A stretch of DNA of 64,000 nucleotides from Sander lucioperca. Lineage: Eukaryota > Chordata > Actinopteri > Perciformes > Percidae. The stretch spans positions 7,402,321 to 7,466,320 of the forward strand of contig NC_050190.1 in assembly GCF_008315115.2 (NCBI RefSeq), written 5' to 3'. The notes below the pieces were generated by a model. It made no database searches, was not told the DNA's origin, and worked only from the letters and a program-made list of their open reading frames with translations. Of this stretch, positions 22,101 through 33,675 are shown one piece after another. Numbering within the stretch: the first letter of the stretch is position 1; every line of letters begins with the position of its first letter. The translations under genes were made by a program, and so were the position numbers.

Positions 22101-24396
22101 TGATTTAAACACTATTTCTTAAAAACATAGGGAATTAGTTAGATACTAGATAGTTATTAGATAGCTGCATCTTGGGCTACGCTTGACTAGCTATACTTTC
22201 TATTCTCTGAAATTTTTAACATACCCCTAACAATCCTTTTACATTCATGTGTAACGGTATGATTTAAAAGTTCAAAATCATATATATATATATATATATA
22301 TATAATTTTTTCTTCACAAGATGCTGCAGGGAATAACTTCAATTTCAGAACCTGTTAACTTCAGTGCAGTTTTGTGTGACATTAGAGACTTCAGTAAATG
22401 TGTAAATAATAACTGAATTACTGTATAGTTACAGTGTCAGCTAGTCCTTCAGGAGCTTTAATCATATGCACTAAAAACAGATTTAATGACAACATTGTTT
22501 GCTCTGCCCTAGATTCCAACCCTGTCGTCAGGGCACACATCCATCCTGCACCCTCTGCCAGTCATATGTCCCTCCCAGAGGGTGGTGCAAACAGTCAGGC
22601 TATTGTTGCTCCTCCACAGCCAGCTGCCCAGGCCTCCCCCTCTCTGGAAACCCCTGTGCAGCCACAAGCCCCCCAGAGCTCAGCAGCCAACGTTCCTGAG
22701 ACAGTTTCCCCATCTGAGCCCGTCTCTGAGCCTCCACAGTCAACTCAGAATGAAGTGATACCCAGTCCAACACCTCCTCCTTCCCCTCTTACCCCACATA
22801 ATCAGGCCACTAAAACCCCACCGCCTCAGAGGAAGATTAGATCTCACCAGGAGCCGGTTGAAAACTCTGAATCAGACATCCAGGATATCTCTGGTGATAT
22901 CGCTGTGATCCCTGATCAGGTGATTGCAGGGAACAGTGAGGTATCGATCAAACCTGTGGCTACTCTTCAACCATCCCGTCCTGTTGAGCAGTCTGAAACA
23001 GACTCTCTGTCCCGCCCAGATCCGGTCCAAACAACAACAACAACCGCCACAGAGGTCAGTCCACCACAGAGTCCCTCTCCAACTCAGATAAACTCAGATG
23101 GGACCGATGGATCCTCTTTCCCCATGATGACCCCAGAGAGGCCTCCAGTCCAGGACACCACCCCTCCTGTTGACCTAAAACCTGCTGCTGTCCTGCAGCC
23201 TGAACAGATGTCAGGACCTCCTGCTACACAGGTAAGTACCAAATTATTCAGATTTGAAGTACTTAAGTTAAGGACATAGTAATTATAAAGAAGATTTATC
23301 TCCATAGCTCTGACAGGTTTGGTGTTTTTAGCTGAGCTAGACTCAAAAATGGCTAGACCAGAGAATATGCGGTTAAAACAGATCGGTGATGCTGTTTTGA
23401 GAGAGAGAGAGAGGTGAAGTGTTCATATAATTTTTGACAAAAGAATTACTTTAATATAATTGTTGGAGGAATCTAATACAACTTTTGGGCAATAAATTAT
23501 GCCTCTGTGAAGTTTATAATGTTCAGTTCTTAACAGTATATCAGAGAGGGGTCCATTAGACTAAACTTTGAGGCAATAGTCCACACCAGCTTCCTTTTGA
23601 AAATAAATAAACTTGGCCAATGTGAGATTAATTTCCCCTGCAGGTTGTTGAAAGCAGCCCACAGACAGAAACTGCAGCTACAACCTCCCCCCTGCCTGGT
23701 GCTGCTGGGATGGACGCCTCTCTCTGTGATGACAGCACGGTGTGTCTGAGCAAGCCTGGCCAACTCATCAGCATCCCCCCACAAAATCATGAGCGCCCTA
23801 CTATCCCTGCGCCCAGCTCACCTTTGCAGCCTTACTCAGGGAATAGTGAGCGTCTGGAAATGAGCAACGCTACAGATGACACTGTGACCTCTGCCTGCCT
23901 TTCTGCATGCTCTGCTGTCAGCTCCACCACCGAGAGTACATTGATAGCACTGTCATGCCAGGAGAACGGCATTGCTCTTAACCATAACGAACCAGAGGAA
24001 AACCACTATGACTCTCCTTCTCAGAGTTTGGGAATGCAGGAGGTGCTGGAGAACGTGGTGCATGTATCCGAGGAGGTGTCTATCCTTAACCTAGACGGCC
24101 AAAGCCCAACACCACAAGCTCAAATCGTCAATGATGAAGCAGCCAAGGAGATCACGCCTGTACCACCACTATTCACCAACACTGTTGGTACTGTATCGAG
24201 TGTAAACACCCCCTCCAGTGAGAACTACCACCCCTCTGAGCCTGCACCCGATGATATTTCACCAGAGCCGAAGACACTGCAGGATTTAGAGAAGAAAGTG
24301 GCCTCTGGCACCCTGCCAACTATTACAAAGTACATTCTGATCGCTGCAGGAGTGGGTGCCTGTGCACTGCTGATGGCGTGGAGGTTTAAGAGATAA
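19192..24396 (+). CDS. mavs: Mitochondrial antiviral-signalling protein, tandem copy A
   Basis: There are four coding exons: 19192-19314, 21092-21272, 22513-23231 and 23644-24396 (phases 0, 1, 0; 591 aa). MAVS is the tail-anchored adaptor on the mitochondrial outer membrane. RIG-I/MDA5 CARDs trigger its CARD filament, which recruits TRAFs and activates IRF3 and NF-kB. The CARD spans residues 1 to about 95, with the family motif HLPCLTSHDR (32-41) and the NWPEQFIQALEACEH helix. A long Pro/Ser/Thr-rich linker follows, with a TRAF2-type PVQDT (23145-23159). LIALS (Ser445) and PEENHY (458-463) match human DLAIS (Ser442) and PEENEY with the same 13-residue spacing. The end is a hydrophobic segment from Tyr about 572, then RFKR, a tail anchor. 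Compared with copy B it lacks 6 and 7 residues in exon 3. No frame breaks were seen, so it is probably functional. Confidence 0.9.
19348..20408. mobile_element. hAT-type element in intron 1 of mavs copy A
   Basis: The ends TAGGGGTGTGAATC and TTTCAACACCCCTA are inverted and flanked by the 8-bp target duplication CTCTATAG (19340-19347 and 20409-20416), a hAT signature. A related element with GTGAATAC duplications is at 43093-44541. The element is absent from the aligned position in mavs copy B, so it inserted after the duplication or was lost there. No transposase frame remains. Confidence 0.85.
19696..20380. mobile_element. MITE nested in the intron 1 hAT element
   Basis: GTACGCGATCTGTGCTGCCTGCACGATCC at the left is repeated inverted at the right. 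Both arms also carry TGCGCATGCGCA. The related hAT element at 43093-44541 lacks this block, so it is a later insertion. Its superfamily is unclear. Confidence 0.65.
20741..20890. repeat. Low-complexity ATAC/ACAC-rich tract
   Basis: This is a degenerate simple repeat of ATAC, ACAT and ACAC words in intron 1 of mavs copy A. It has no coding or structural signal beyond low complexity. Confidence 0.5.
22277..22304. repeat. (TA)n microsatellite
   Basis: A perfect TA run in intron 2 of mavs copy A, about 210 bp before exon 3. It is not present at this place in copy B. Confidence 0.8.
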
Positions 24397-24404
24397 GAGG
24401 ACTT

Positions 24405-25188
24405 AATACTATAGTTCGTAGTTTCTGTCTCCCCCATGAAGAATTCTAAGTAATGACAACAACACTGTCGGTGCATCCACATGACGTAATCCTTCAGTGA
24501 TCATTCACCACCCCCACCCCTGCTCCACGCAGTTGCTAGAAGCGTTTCTCCCATCAAATTAAGAAGGACACAGAGGAAAAAAAAACATGATGGACTCTTC
24601 AGAAGAGGTAATTTTTATGCAACAGAAATGGTGGTGATGGCTTGAATCTAACAGACGTTCATTAATGTAAAATAGTCACGCACTATAGCTTTAAAGACCC
24701 CCTATTATACTTTTTTGGATTTTCCCATCTTTTAATGTTATATAGTTTTTTGTGTATGAAATAGATTGCTTTTGAGAAGGCTTTCTCCCACAGAAAGCAC
24801 TTTTTCTCAACTGCCTAAAAACGCATCGCCCACATTCCTGTTTGAAATTCCTCAACTAGTGATGTCACTGATTGAGAATGCCAGCCCAGTTTTTGCATAT
24901 GTGCTGCCCATTAGTGCTGCCTAAGCAAACACTGCCCGCTCAGCAGCTTGTTTGAATTTGGTTGACCAATCACAACAGAGTGGGCCAGCTGACCAATCAG
25001 AGCAGACTGGGCTTTTCACGAACATGGGCCAAAAGCTCAGACAAAGTGTTTCAAGCAAAGAAGCTGCAGCAACGGGCAGTCTGAGTAACGTAAAATGTTT
25101 TTTAAACCTCAAATGTAAACCTATTGTAGTAGACCCCAAGAGTACAAATATGACGCTAAAAAGGAGTATAATAGGGGCTCTTTAATAC
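24405..25188. mobile_element. Inserted block in the mavs A 3' region with a TTAA-flanked MITE
   Basis: Copy B reads directly from GGATTTAATACC into TTTAACAGAAG, whereas copy A has this block between two TTAATAC words. Within it, 24691-25185 has inverted ends TTAAAGACCCCCTATTATAC and GTATAATAGGGGCTCTTTAA. Each end sits on TTAA, as in piggyBac-type elements. The rest (24410-24690) is an unassigned repeat beginning TATAGTTCGTAG. Confidence 0.65.
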
Positions 25189-25190
25189 CT

Positions 25191-25716
25191 TTAAAGGAAC
25201 ACGCCGACTTACTGGGACTTTAGCTTATTCACCGTAACCCCCAGAGTTAGATAAGTCCATACATACCCTTCTCATCTCCGTGCGTGTTGTAACTCTGTCC
25301 AACTATATTCTCAGAAAGACAAAGCATTGCTGATCTGCTCGGGGCTTCTCAGGTGCTGCTAGCAAATCACTCTGCCCAAGTAGCAGAAGTAGCAGTGCTT
25401 CGCCTGTCTGAGAATATAGTTCCCAGTTTAGACGGCTGTGTCTCATGTGACCTTGTTATTTGTACACGCTGTGACTATACAAATCACAACATGTAAATAG
25501 GAACATGTTGGCGTTATTTTGTCACTTATTGGGAGCAGTAGGCTAGTTGGAACCGGTTACCTTCAGGATCCGTGCTAGGCTAAGCTACCGGTGGAACCGT
25601 CGGACAGAGTTGCAACTCACACGGAGATGAGAAGGGTATGTATGGACTTATCTAACTCTGGGGGTTACGGTGTCCCAATAAGTCCCAAGTCCCAATAAGT
25701 CGGCGTGTTCCTTTAA
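25191..25716. mobile_element. TTAA-flanked MITE with about 110-bp inverted arms
   Basis: The left arm (25191-25300) and right arm (about 25602-25716) are near-perfect inverse copies, starting TTAAAGGAACACGCCGACTTA. Copy B preserves the empty site ACCTTTAACAG, so the target duplication is TTAA, the piggyBac hallmark. It lies between the mavs A stop codon and its candidate polyadenylation signal, so the mature mRNA could carry a long hairpin. Confidence 0.8.
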
Positions 25717-26289
25717 CAGAAGACAAGATTAGACTTTAAGGCTTTTGAAAGAGGATCTTATGGTTATGGTGCCTTATTGTAGTCACTGGACTGGGATGAC
25801 GTGAGGCAGCTGTTTAATAATTACCTTTAGTTATAATAGCTGACTTGCCAGACCATTGATCATGTAATTAATGAGAGGTATGCTGTTACGTTGGACTATG
25901 TTTTATCATTTTACTGTTGAATGAATTTGGCCCTAAAAACCAAATCTACCCTTCTCATCCTAGTTTGGAAATGTAATGGATCTGAGTTGAGATCTCAGGT
26001 TTTTTATGGACTTGCTGCAAATAAGTGGTTTGTAAAGATACACTGATGCTGTCTTTTAATGATAGAAATGTTTGTGTGTTCACTTGTCTGAAAAGCACTT
26101 TCAAGATAAGACTGCTGGCTGTCATCCAGTGAGGATTATTGTTCCAAGTACCAGTTTTACTGGATGTGTAATGCAGAAGAAAGAGTACCAGCATCCCACT
26201 CTGTAAATGATGGCTAGTGCACTGTCTGTATTTAGTTGTACATACAGTGTATGTATAGATACATACAGTATATATACATATGTGTATAT

Positions 26290-26600
26290 ATAATTCCCCA
26301 CTACCCCTATCCTGGGTCCTAAAGGTTCTGGTATCTTAGCTGTTCTTGGGACTGCACTCTTCTGGACAGATATCTCAGATGTTGTTCCTGAATTTTGCTG
26401 GAGCCACTGTCTCAGTTTTGGGGGTTACAGCCCCAAGTGCTACCATTACCACTGGAAGCACTGTTGCCTCGCTTTCCACATCTTCTCCAGCTGTTCTCTA
26501 AGCCCTTGATATTTTCCAAGCTTCTCGTGTTCCTTCTTATGATGTTGCTGTCACATGGGATGGGTACATCTATCACATCTGCCTTCTTCTGCTATATATA
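26290..26600 (-). pseudogene. Decayed reverse-transcriptase ORF fragment of a non-LTR retrotransposon
   Basis: Across shifting minus-strand frames the conceptual translation resembles the C-terminal region of a common fish retroelement reverse transcriptase: VIDVPIPCDSN, then a KHEKLEKYQGLREQLEKMW-like stretch, then GAVTPK. Frameshifts and substitutions make it non-functional. The block is private to mavs copy A. The family was recalled, not searched. Confidence 0.5.
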
Positions 26601-27097
26601 AAATACTGTATATCTGTTGCGCAATCCTTTCAAACAATCCACAAGAAAAGCATGCTCAGACTTGCTAACAGCATCTCTTCTGACTCATGCATGTTTGAAA
26701 TTATGAATACCAACTTTTGCCTTCTAATAGGCGATTTAGAGTCCCTTTATTTAGATACAACAGGCTTAAGAACTCTTTATACATCAGTCTATCCTGTGCT
26801 GCCAATTAAGATCTGAGGATATGATAAAACATATTTCTTTGTCATGGCTGTTATGTCTTCTTTGTATTATATGGATAATTGGTGTCTAACTCTGTATTTT
26901 TCTTGTTTTTGTTTTTTTCTTTTGAGCGGAGCTGCTCGGGAACGCAAAATGAATTAATGAATAATGGTGTATCGTATGGTGCATATACTGTATACAGCTG
27001 ATATATGTTTTTAAAAAAAGAATCTCAATGGTACAATGGTAATAGTAATTTAAATTGCTTATTCCTTTTCCGTTTTAATGTTTGAAAACATCAAAAG

Positions 27098-27103
27098 AAT
27101 AAA
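27098..27103 (+). promoter_or_regulatory. mavs: Candidate mavs copy A polyadenylation signal
   Basis: AATAAA follows TTTGAAAACATC and is conserved at the same place in copy B (38385-38390). That conservation across the duplication supports use as the gene's 3' end. Confidence 0.5.
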
Positions 27104-27132
27104 AATGTAGTTGGTGGAAGCATTGCCTAGTT

Positions 27133-27339
27133 TTTTTGTTTGTTTTTTTGGGATTATTTTTGGGGCATTTTTAGGCCTTTATTGACAGGACAGCTGAATA
27201 AATGAAAGGGGGGAGAGAGAGGGGGTGAACGATATACAGCAAAGGGCCGCAGGTCGGAGTCAAACCCGGGCCCGCTGCGACGAGGAGTAAACCTCTATAT
27301 ATGGGTGCCCGCTCTACCAACTGAGCTATCCGGGCGCCT
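27133..27339 (-). mobile_element. tRNA-derived SINE, copy 3
   Basis: T tract, GGCATTTTTAGGCCTTTATTG, GCAAAGGGCCGCAGGTCGGA and a well-kept tRNA-like head: on the minus strand, GGCGCCCGGATAGCTCAGTTGG with a complete A box and B box. It lies exactly at the junction between duplication copies A and B. Confidence 0.75.
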
Positions 27340-29084
27340 CATTTAATTTTTTAATGCAAGAGAGCATGAGAAAACTTGAGACGTGCTGCTGTCGCTACAC
27401 CTGCAGGACGACGTCAACTTATAGCTAAGTAAAAAGATGAAAATGATGCTAGGCCTTATATTTATAATAGATATATCATTTCTCCAGACCCACAGTAGCC
27501 CGTCTCGTTCACATCCACTGCTCCGTCGCCAGTCCCTGCAGAGAGAGAAAGCTCATATATATTTATAGTACGCACCAACACCAAGGCAAATTCCTCATAT
27601 GTATAAACCTACTTGGTAATAAATCTGGCTCTGATTCTGACAAAAAGAAATGATGGAAGAGGATGTCACAGACTAGAACCACCCACATGGTTTGATTGAC
27701 AGGTGCAGTGCAACCACAGTAGTCCAATTTTTAAGGCAATTTGTGATGTCCTAAGGCACTTTGGGAGATATGGTTTAAACTGAGGCAATGCGTTTAACAT
27801 GATTAATACAATCAAATATAAAAGACAAGTTTGCAGGATAAAAAACATCCAATCATAAAAAAACTTTCTATTTAAGCAGTGCGCTCAAACATATTAAATC
27901 GCTGTTTAACAGACCTGCGGTATAATGAACTAACATCCTGCCTGATGTCATTATCCTTCCCATAATCCTCCAGTAATTCAGATCACTGGATCCTGTTCAT
28001 GTTGTTGACTTACTTTCTGCACTAAATAAGATTATTGTCACGCCAAAGACGGATCTCCTGTTAAGACAGATCCTTGGAGGCAGTGTTCATTTCACTCAGG
28101 AGGACAATAGGGAATGTTTTTGTAAATACAAACTGTGTATTACTGCACAAAGTACACTGCTACTGACTCAGTGAGTGAGTGAGTGGTGCCACCTTCTGTT
28201 TAGAAATGAGCATAGGCCATGATTTCACTTGAGTCATGTTCCTGCTCTGGTTATAAACTTGTGTTTAGCCATAATCAGTCATTGAACTTTTTGTTATTTA
28301 GCAGATATTGGGGGAAAATGCAGACTATAGCAGACTTGTTTGTTGCCTCACTTATTGTTTTACCCTTTTACACACTTTATGCACTCAATTACACACGTTT
28401 CCCTGCATGGGATCAATAAAATGAATCTAATCTTTTTTCCATTTAAAAGTCTTCAATGATCAAGCTTTAACACTGCGACAGTAATAACAGTTATAAAAAC
28501 CACATAGAGACACAAAGGAGACACATTGTTGAGGTCTGGAACAAGGTCGGTAATTTAGCACACATAAACGACATGTAATGCAGTGCAACAACATAAATTT
28601 AAGCCACAAACATTTTCACAGTCGTGGCTGCACTATCAACTGGGCAAATGGGACCCTCAATCCTGAGGGCTCCTTAAAGACCTCAGGTTCACTGAGTGGG
28701 AATTGGTTTGTTTAATCGGAATTTGTTTAGTAATATGCACCAATAAATGAGACTAAAAACTGAAATGATAGGGGCCTTTAATCATTTTTTCTGAGTTTTG
28801 TGGCCCTGTCTTCTGCTGTAAATATTATACAAGTGTTTATGTTGCTGTTTCGCTGCTGACAGTAAACACAGGGGAAAAAGGGATACACAGAGGGAAGGAT
28901 GGATTAATGATGAGGGTAAGTACAAATTAAAAAAAACAATATACAAATGTTGCCACTGCAGTCGCTTCTAGTTGTCTAACACAGATTAGTCATGATTAAA
29001 TGTGGATAAGTACATTTGAAATATATGCTGCATACTAAAATACATATCTGTATAACATAATAGCACAAATGTAAAAAAAAATAT

Positions 29085-29480
29085 ATCAGCAATGGTGGAA
29101 TATAACTAGGTACATTTACATAAATACTGTACTAAAGTACAAATTTAAGGTACTTGTACTTTACTTGAGTATTTCAATTTCATTATACTTTATACTTCTT
29201 CTCCACTACCTTTGTGTCGTTAATTTGCAGATCATTTTACTTAGAAACCTATGATCAGTTTATAACCATGTGAGTGGTATTTGTAAATATTATAACATTG
29301 GATTATTATTATTATTGTTAAGAAGCATTTGCTGCTGTATTAGGGTTAGGGTTACTCTACAAACGGCTATAGCTGTCAAATAAATGTAGTGGAGTAGAAA
29401 GTACAATATGTCTCATTGAATTGAAATGGAGTATATAAAGTACTCAAATTTGTACTTAAGTAAGCTACTTAGGTCCCACT
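29085..29480. repeat. Dispersed AAGTAC-rich repeat, copy 3
   Basis: It runs from GGTGGAATATAACTAGGTAC to the CAAATTTGTACTTAAGTAAGC region. Orientation matches the copy at 14945. It lies in a segment present only upstream of mavs copy B. Confidence 0.6.
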
Positions 29481-29774
29481 ACTGTCTGCTTCAATGCTCC
29501 TGGATTGAAATATTATTAAATATCTTTATTTTCATTAAGAAAAACAATTGTAATTGTCATATATTGGTTATACTTGTTATTCCATGCATAAATAACACGG
29601 TTTGTCCCCTCCCCGCTCTGTGTGTGTCAATGTGAACGGATTAGGATCAGGGATTAGAGGCAGATGTAAACCAGAAATCTAGATCCTATCTAATTCTGCT
29701 GCCATCCCATCATAGCACAGCAAAAGTCACGGCAGGGTCAAGATTAATCACGACCACCTTATTTACTGCTTTAC

Positions 29775-29953
29775 TTAAATCCTATTGGCCTACTCTTTGA
29801 TTGACGGCGCTGTTGTTCAATAGGGATAGAGAACGGGGTCTCCGGGGGAACCGCTGCGCAGATGTGTGTGAAGAATACAGCGCAGATTTTAGTGAGAGCA
29901 GGAATAGCTTTTGAGAGGGAGTCACGAACTGCTGAGGCACCAAAACACGAAAG
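29775..29953 (+). promoter_or_regulatory. mavs: mavs copy B promoter and noncoding exon 1
   Basis: This is collinear with 17995-18166: the inverted CCAAT box ATTGG is kept at 29784-29788. The second CCAAT has changed to TCAAT (29818-29821). The exon ends ACACGAAAG at 29953 before donor GTGAGC. Weakening of one CCAAT box could alter basal expression relative to copy A, which is inference only. Confidence 0.6.
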
Positions 29954-30753
29954 GTGAGCACTATAATATGCCACATTACGATAAATTAAACTTAAATAAG
30001 TATGTGATTAAATATAATTTGTGTTTTCATTGAGTGTTTTTGTCAGTAATATAGTGCCAACTCAGGAAACAGCAAGGACATTAGCCAGGTTGTGTCGTAT
30101 TTATCAATTTAAGATAACTTTTAAATGCTAATACTTGTTCGCTATCTTATTTTCACAACATATTTAAATAATTTACAGACATGTATCACTCTCGGTCCTC
30201 CTTTTTGTTTGTATGCAGCCTTTTTGAAGTCTTCCCAATCTTCTTAGTCAGTTGTTTTACCAATAAATAGGCCTAAAAAGTATATTTCACGATATATTTT
30301 AATAGTTTACAGGCAGGTATCACTCTCTATCGTCCTTGTTTAATTCTTACCAAACTGCTTATTCAGTTGTTTTACTTGCTTAATGAATTATTACCTCATG
30401 ACACATATACTGTATCTGCTTTCACTTCTGGTCAACTCTCGCAAGCTTGTCCTTCCTTGCAAGCTTTCTGAGACTATAATAAGACTTGAAGCCGTAGTTA
30501 TGAGGTTTAATGTGATAAAATATTTGACCCAGACTCTTGGAAAGCCAAGGAGACTGGCAAGAAAAGGACTGTCATGACCTGCCAGTGTAGAGGACATTCA
30601 TTTGGCTGAGCTCTGCATAATTCGCCCTCGTGTCAAGGTGCTTTTCCCCCTCTCACACCACCTTCCTTTTCTTGTTAATCTGCAATCTCTCATCACTTTA
30701 CACTTAGATGCATGCTTGAAAATAACACAACACCGTTTATCTACCTATTAGGT

Positions 30754-30754
<1 letters not shown>

Positions 30755-30821
<67 letters not shown>
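30755..30821. repeat. (TG)n microsatellite
   Basis: A TG run of about 33 units in intron 1 of mavs copy B, absent from copy A. It is a likely polymorphic marker. Confidence 0.9.
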
Positions 30822-30824
<3 letters not shown>

Positions 30825-31379
30825 CCGTGGCCTCTGAGGGCTAATGATACAGTGAGGAAGACTTTGCTCTTTGGTTTCTGCCCCTGACATTGATTCCAGA
30901 CTGCTGCTGCCCCACGTACTGTATATACAGTCAACTTTAACGTACTGCTCCATTTGAAGTATCTTGTGATGACCGATTATCTTGTGAAAAAACGTTCCCC
31001 GTGACTGACCCTCACAACAGATTACTTCACCTGACTGTTTAGGTTCAAACAAAGTGAAGGTTTTAAGGTGTATTATATACAAAAAAAAGTGTACCCACGC
31101 TTTATATTTGACCCTGAAAAGTAAAGTAAAAGTATGAATGTGTGGGTGTGTTTGAAGTGAGGCATTTGACACGGTCATGCTGCACTTTTGAAGTTCAGAT
31201 ATTAAACTGGAGTCTGGAGAGGATTAATCAGTGACTAGTCAGGGCCTGGTTCACCTTCTTCATACTCCAGACAGCTGCAACCTTGAAATGTAAGTGTTGT
31301 CCTCCCCTTGAGAAAGTAGTGAAAGGATTGCAGCTGTGCAAAGAGTCTTATCCGTTAAAAAAAACAAAAAAAAAAAAAC

Positions 31380-31389
31380 GAAAGGGAAA
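31380..31389 (+). promoter_or_regulatory. mavs: Reduced ISRE-like element, mavs copy B
   Basis: GAAAGGGAAA (two cores) lies at the place where copy A has three cores (18925-18940). An A tract replaces the first core. It is about 320 bp upstream of the coding exon. Confidence 0.35.
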
Positions 31390-31436
31390 TGTTAACAATT
31401 TCCTTTGTTCTCGAAAAAAAGGATGTCTGATCTTCA

Positions 31437-31453
31437 CTTTCACTTTCGGTTTC
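31437..31453 (-). promoter_or_regulatory. mavs: ISRE-like (GAAANN)3 element, mavs copy B
   Basis: The minus strand reads GAAACCGAAAGTGAAAG, three GAAA cores at two-base spacing. The aligned copy A site (18987-19000) has lost the first core. Position is about 260 bp before the ATG exon. Interferon responsiveness is inferred. Confidence 0.5.
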
Positions 31454-31710
31454 ATTGAGTAAAAATCCCCCAAGTGTGTCATTGCAGACAACAAAGATCA
31501 GGTTTCTTAATGTGTTTTTTGGGGGTACTTTAGCATCTCACATGTAGTAAAAGGGTAGAAATTTGTGCCTTGCCAACTGAGGAAATTCCCTTTTTTCCAA
31601 AATGACACTGTGCATAGATGGCGTGAGTATCAGGAGTGGGAATTATAAAAAGAAAAAAAAGTGAAAGTCTTTACTATCTCTGTGTCTTTGTCCACTTTCT
31701 CATAACACAG

Positions 31711-33617
31711 ATGTCATTTGCCAGTGACAAGCTGTACAATGGATACTTGCGGCGGAATATGCCGACCATTGTGACTAAGGTGAAACCGACAGAAATAATG
31801 ATCCATCTGCCTTGTTTGACTTCTCACGACAGGGTAAGTTTTAGTAGGGACAAGGACCTAGGACTAGGGCTGGGGATTGTTTGAATAATATTGGATTAAT
31901 ATAATGTATTGGCTCTAGTATCCACATTTTTCTATACTATTGCCAATACATCACCTGGGTTTCGGTACAGATATCCAAAAAATACTTGCAATAAATAAAA
32001 TGTAAACAAATACAATACAAATCTGACATTTGATACCATTTTTCCGTACATGACAGTTTTTAATACTCAATGCTAAGGACAAATTTCAGTCGGTACCAAA
32101 AAGTAGTTTTGATACCCAGCAATAATAAAAATAGTTATTTGGGTATTCATTGCACTGTTTACACCATAAGACATTGTTAAATGTGTTGTAGTGCTGTCCT
32201 TTACCTGCTTATAATAAAAATAGTCTGTAAGTAATGCATTTTCACAACAGATGGTCTGGTTTTCCACAATTATTATAAGTGATGCTATTATTTATCATGA
32301 CTTGATAGGCAAATATGTCCCAAAAGGGCATTTTTTGATTGCATGTATAAGAAGCAGAGAGCTCTTTTAGCAGTAGAACCTAACCAATACTGGATTTTTT
32401 TTGGATCCCCTAATAAATCCCTGAAATTTTTGACAAGGATGCTCCAATTTGGTTATTGTTAGGTGGGATATTGACAGTTGAACAATAAGGTTATTATCAC
32501 TCATGACAGTAACAGTACATTTGAACATTAAACTCCACTGAAAATCATCAATAAGTAACTAACAAGAAACCAATTACAACTCTGATAAATTGAGTCCCTA
32601 TGCATTTTTTATGGAATCTAATTTTAGGAAACCATTGAGGCAAAAAGAGAGACGTATGGGAACTACGACAGCATGGTGGTTCTTCTGGACTGTCTGAAGA
32701 GAAGAGAAAACTGGCCAGAGCAGTTCATCCAAGCACTCGAGGCGTGTGAGCATCGAACTTTAGCAGCTGAGATTAGAGCAGAATACAACGCTCTGAGAGT
32801 CAACAACAGTAAGTCATTTAGTCAAGTACCTAGTACTGTGAATTACTGTGTAGAATTTAATGTTGTTGAAAATATTTAGCAACTAATTATACCAAAATAT
32901 TTTTCAGGTTCTCAATGATACAGTAGTATGTGAGATATTAAAGGTATCCTTATTTAAGTTGATACACCACTGACGTTTGTTGGATCACCACAAAAAAAAA
33001 TAACCTTACATTTTCTAAGCACCCTGTGCAGAAGTGTTTAAGGTTAAACATTTGTACTGTGGTTCTCAAGGTCCAATATTTTCATTATTCAAGGGTGACT
33101 ACCGTTTTTTTCTCAACCTGGACACCATTTCCCCATGCATTTGTGTCTAATAGACTGATGTGACCAAACATTTTTGAATTTGGTCCAGTATTGAGCGAGA
33201 TCGCAATGACGGGCTGGCGTGAACCGAGCTACAATGTAACCTAACAGGGCAATTGTGGAGCCTTGCTTTTTGTCCAATAAAAGTTTTTTTTTGCTACTGA
33301 CAAGGCTCAGATTGTTACTAAAAGTGTCTGACAACATTATCGATCTCAGGACGTGACTTTTTGCGATGTGGAGAGTGAAACGCGAGACGAGAAAAAGGAG
33401 TAAGTTTCGGAGTAGGCTACAGAAGGCTCCTGTTATCTAAAAGATTTTCAATGTAATGGCTGAATGATTTCGACAATGTGGATGAGATAATTCGATGGCC
33501 GCCCGTATTCATTTGAGCTAGAGTAGGCTATAGGCTATGGATGGAGTATACGGATGAAGAGTGGATGAGAGGAGAGGGAGAGAGAGAGGCTGCAGCTGCG
33601 CACAGTGTTTCGTGCTG

Positions 33618-33675
<58 letters not shown>

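Larger units (their letters stand above)
17097..27140 (+). repeat. Segmental tandem duplication, copy A (mavs A)
   Basis: This roughly 10-kb block is repeated in direct orientation at about 27566-38420. Homology begins in a LINE tail (ACACCAAGGCA, then TTGGTAATAAATCTGGCTCTG) and runs through the 5' noncoding exon, all coding exons and the 3' UTR of mavs. It ends near the polyadenylation signal and GCATTGCCTA at 27120-27130. Blocks private to this copy include the hAT element at 19348-20408, the inserts between 24405 and 25714, and the retroelement block at 26240-26900. Confidence 0.85.

Noticed and set aside
22434..23279. Exon 3 of mavs as a separate gene with its own ATG at or near 22434
   Set aside because: The frame runs through a clear acceptor (CTGCCCTAG at 22512) and donor (CAG|GTAAGT). 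The translated sequence before 22513 is intronic and not shared in frame with copy B's coding content.
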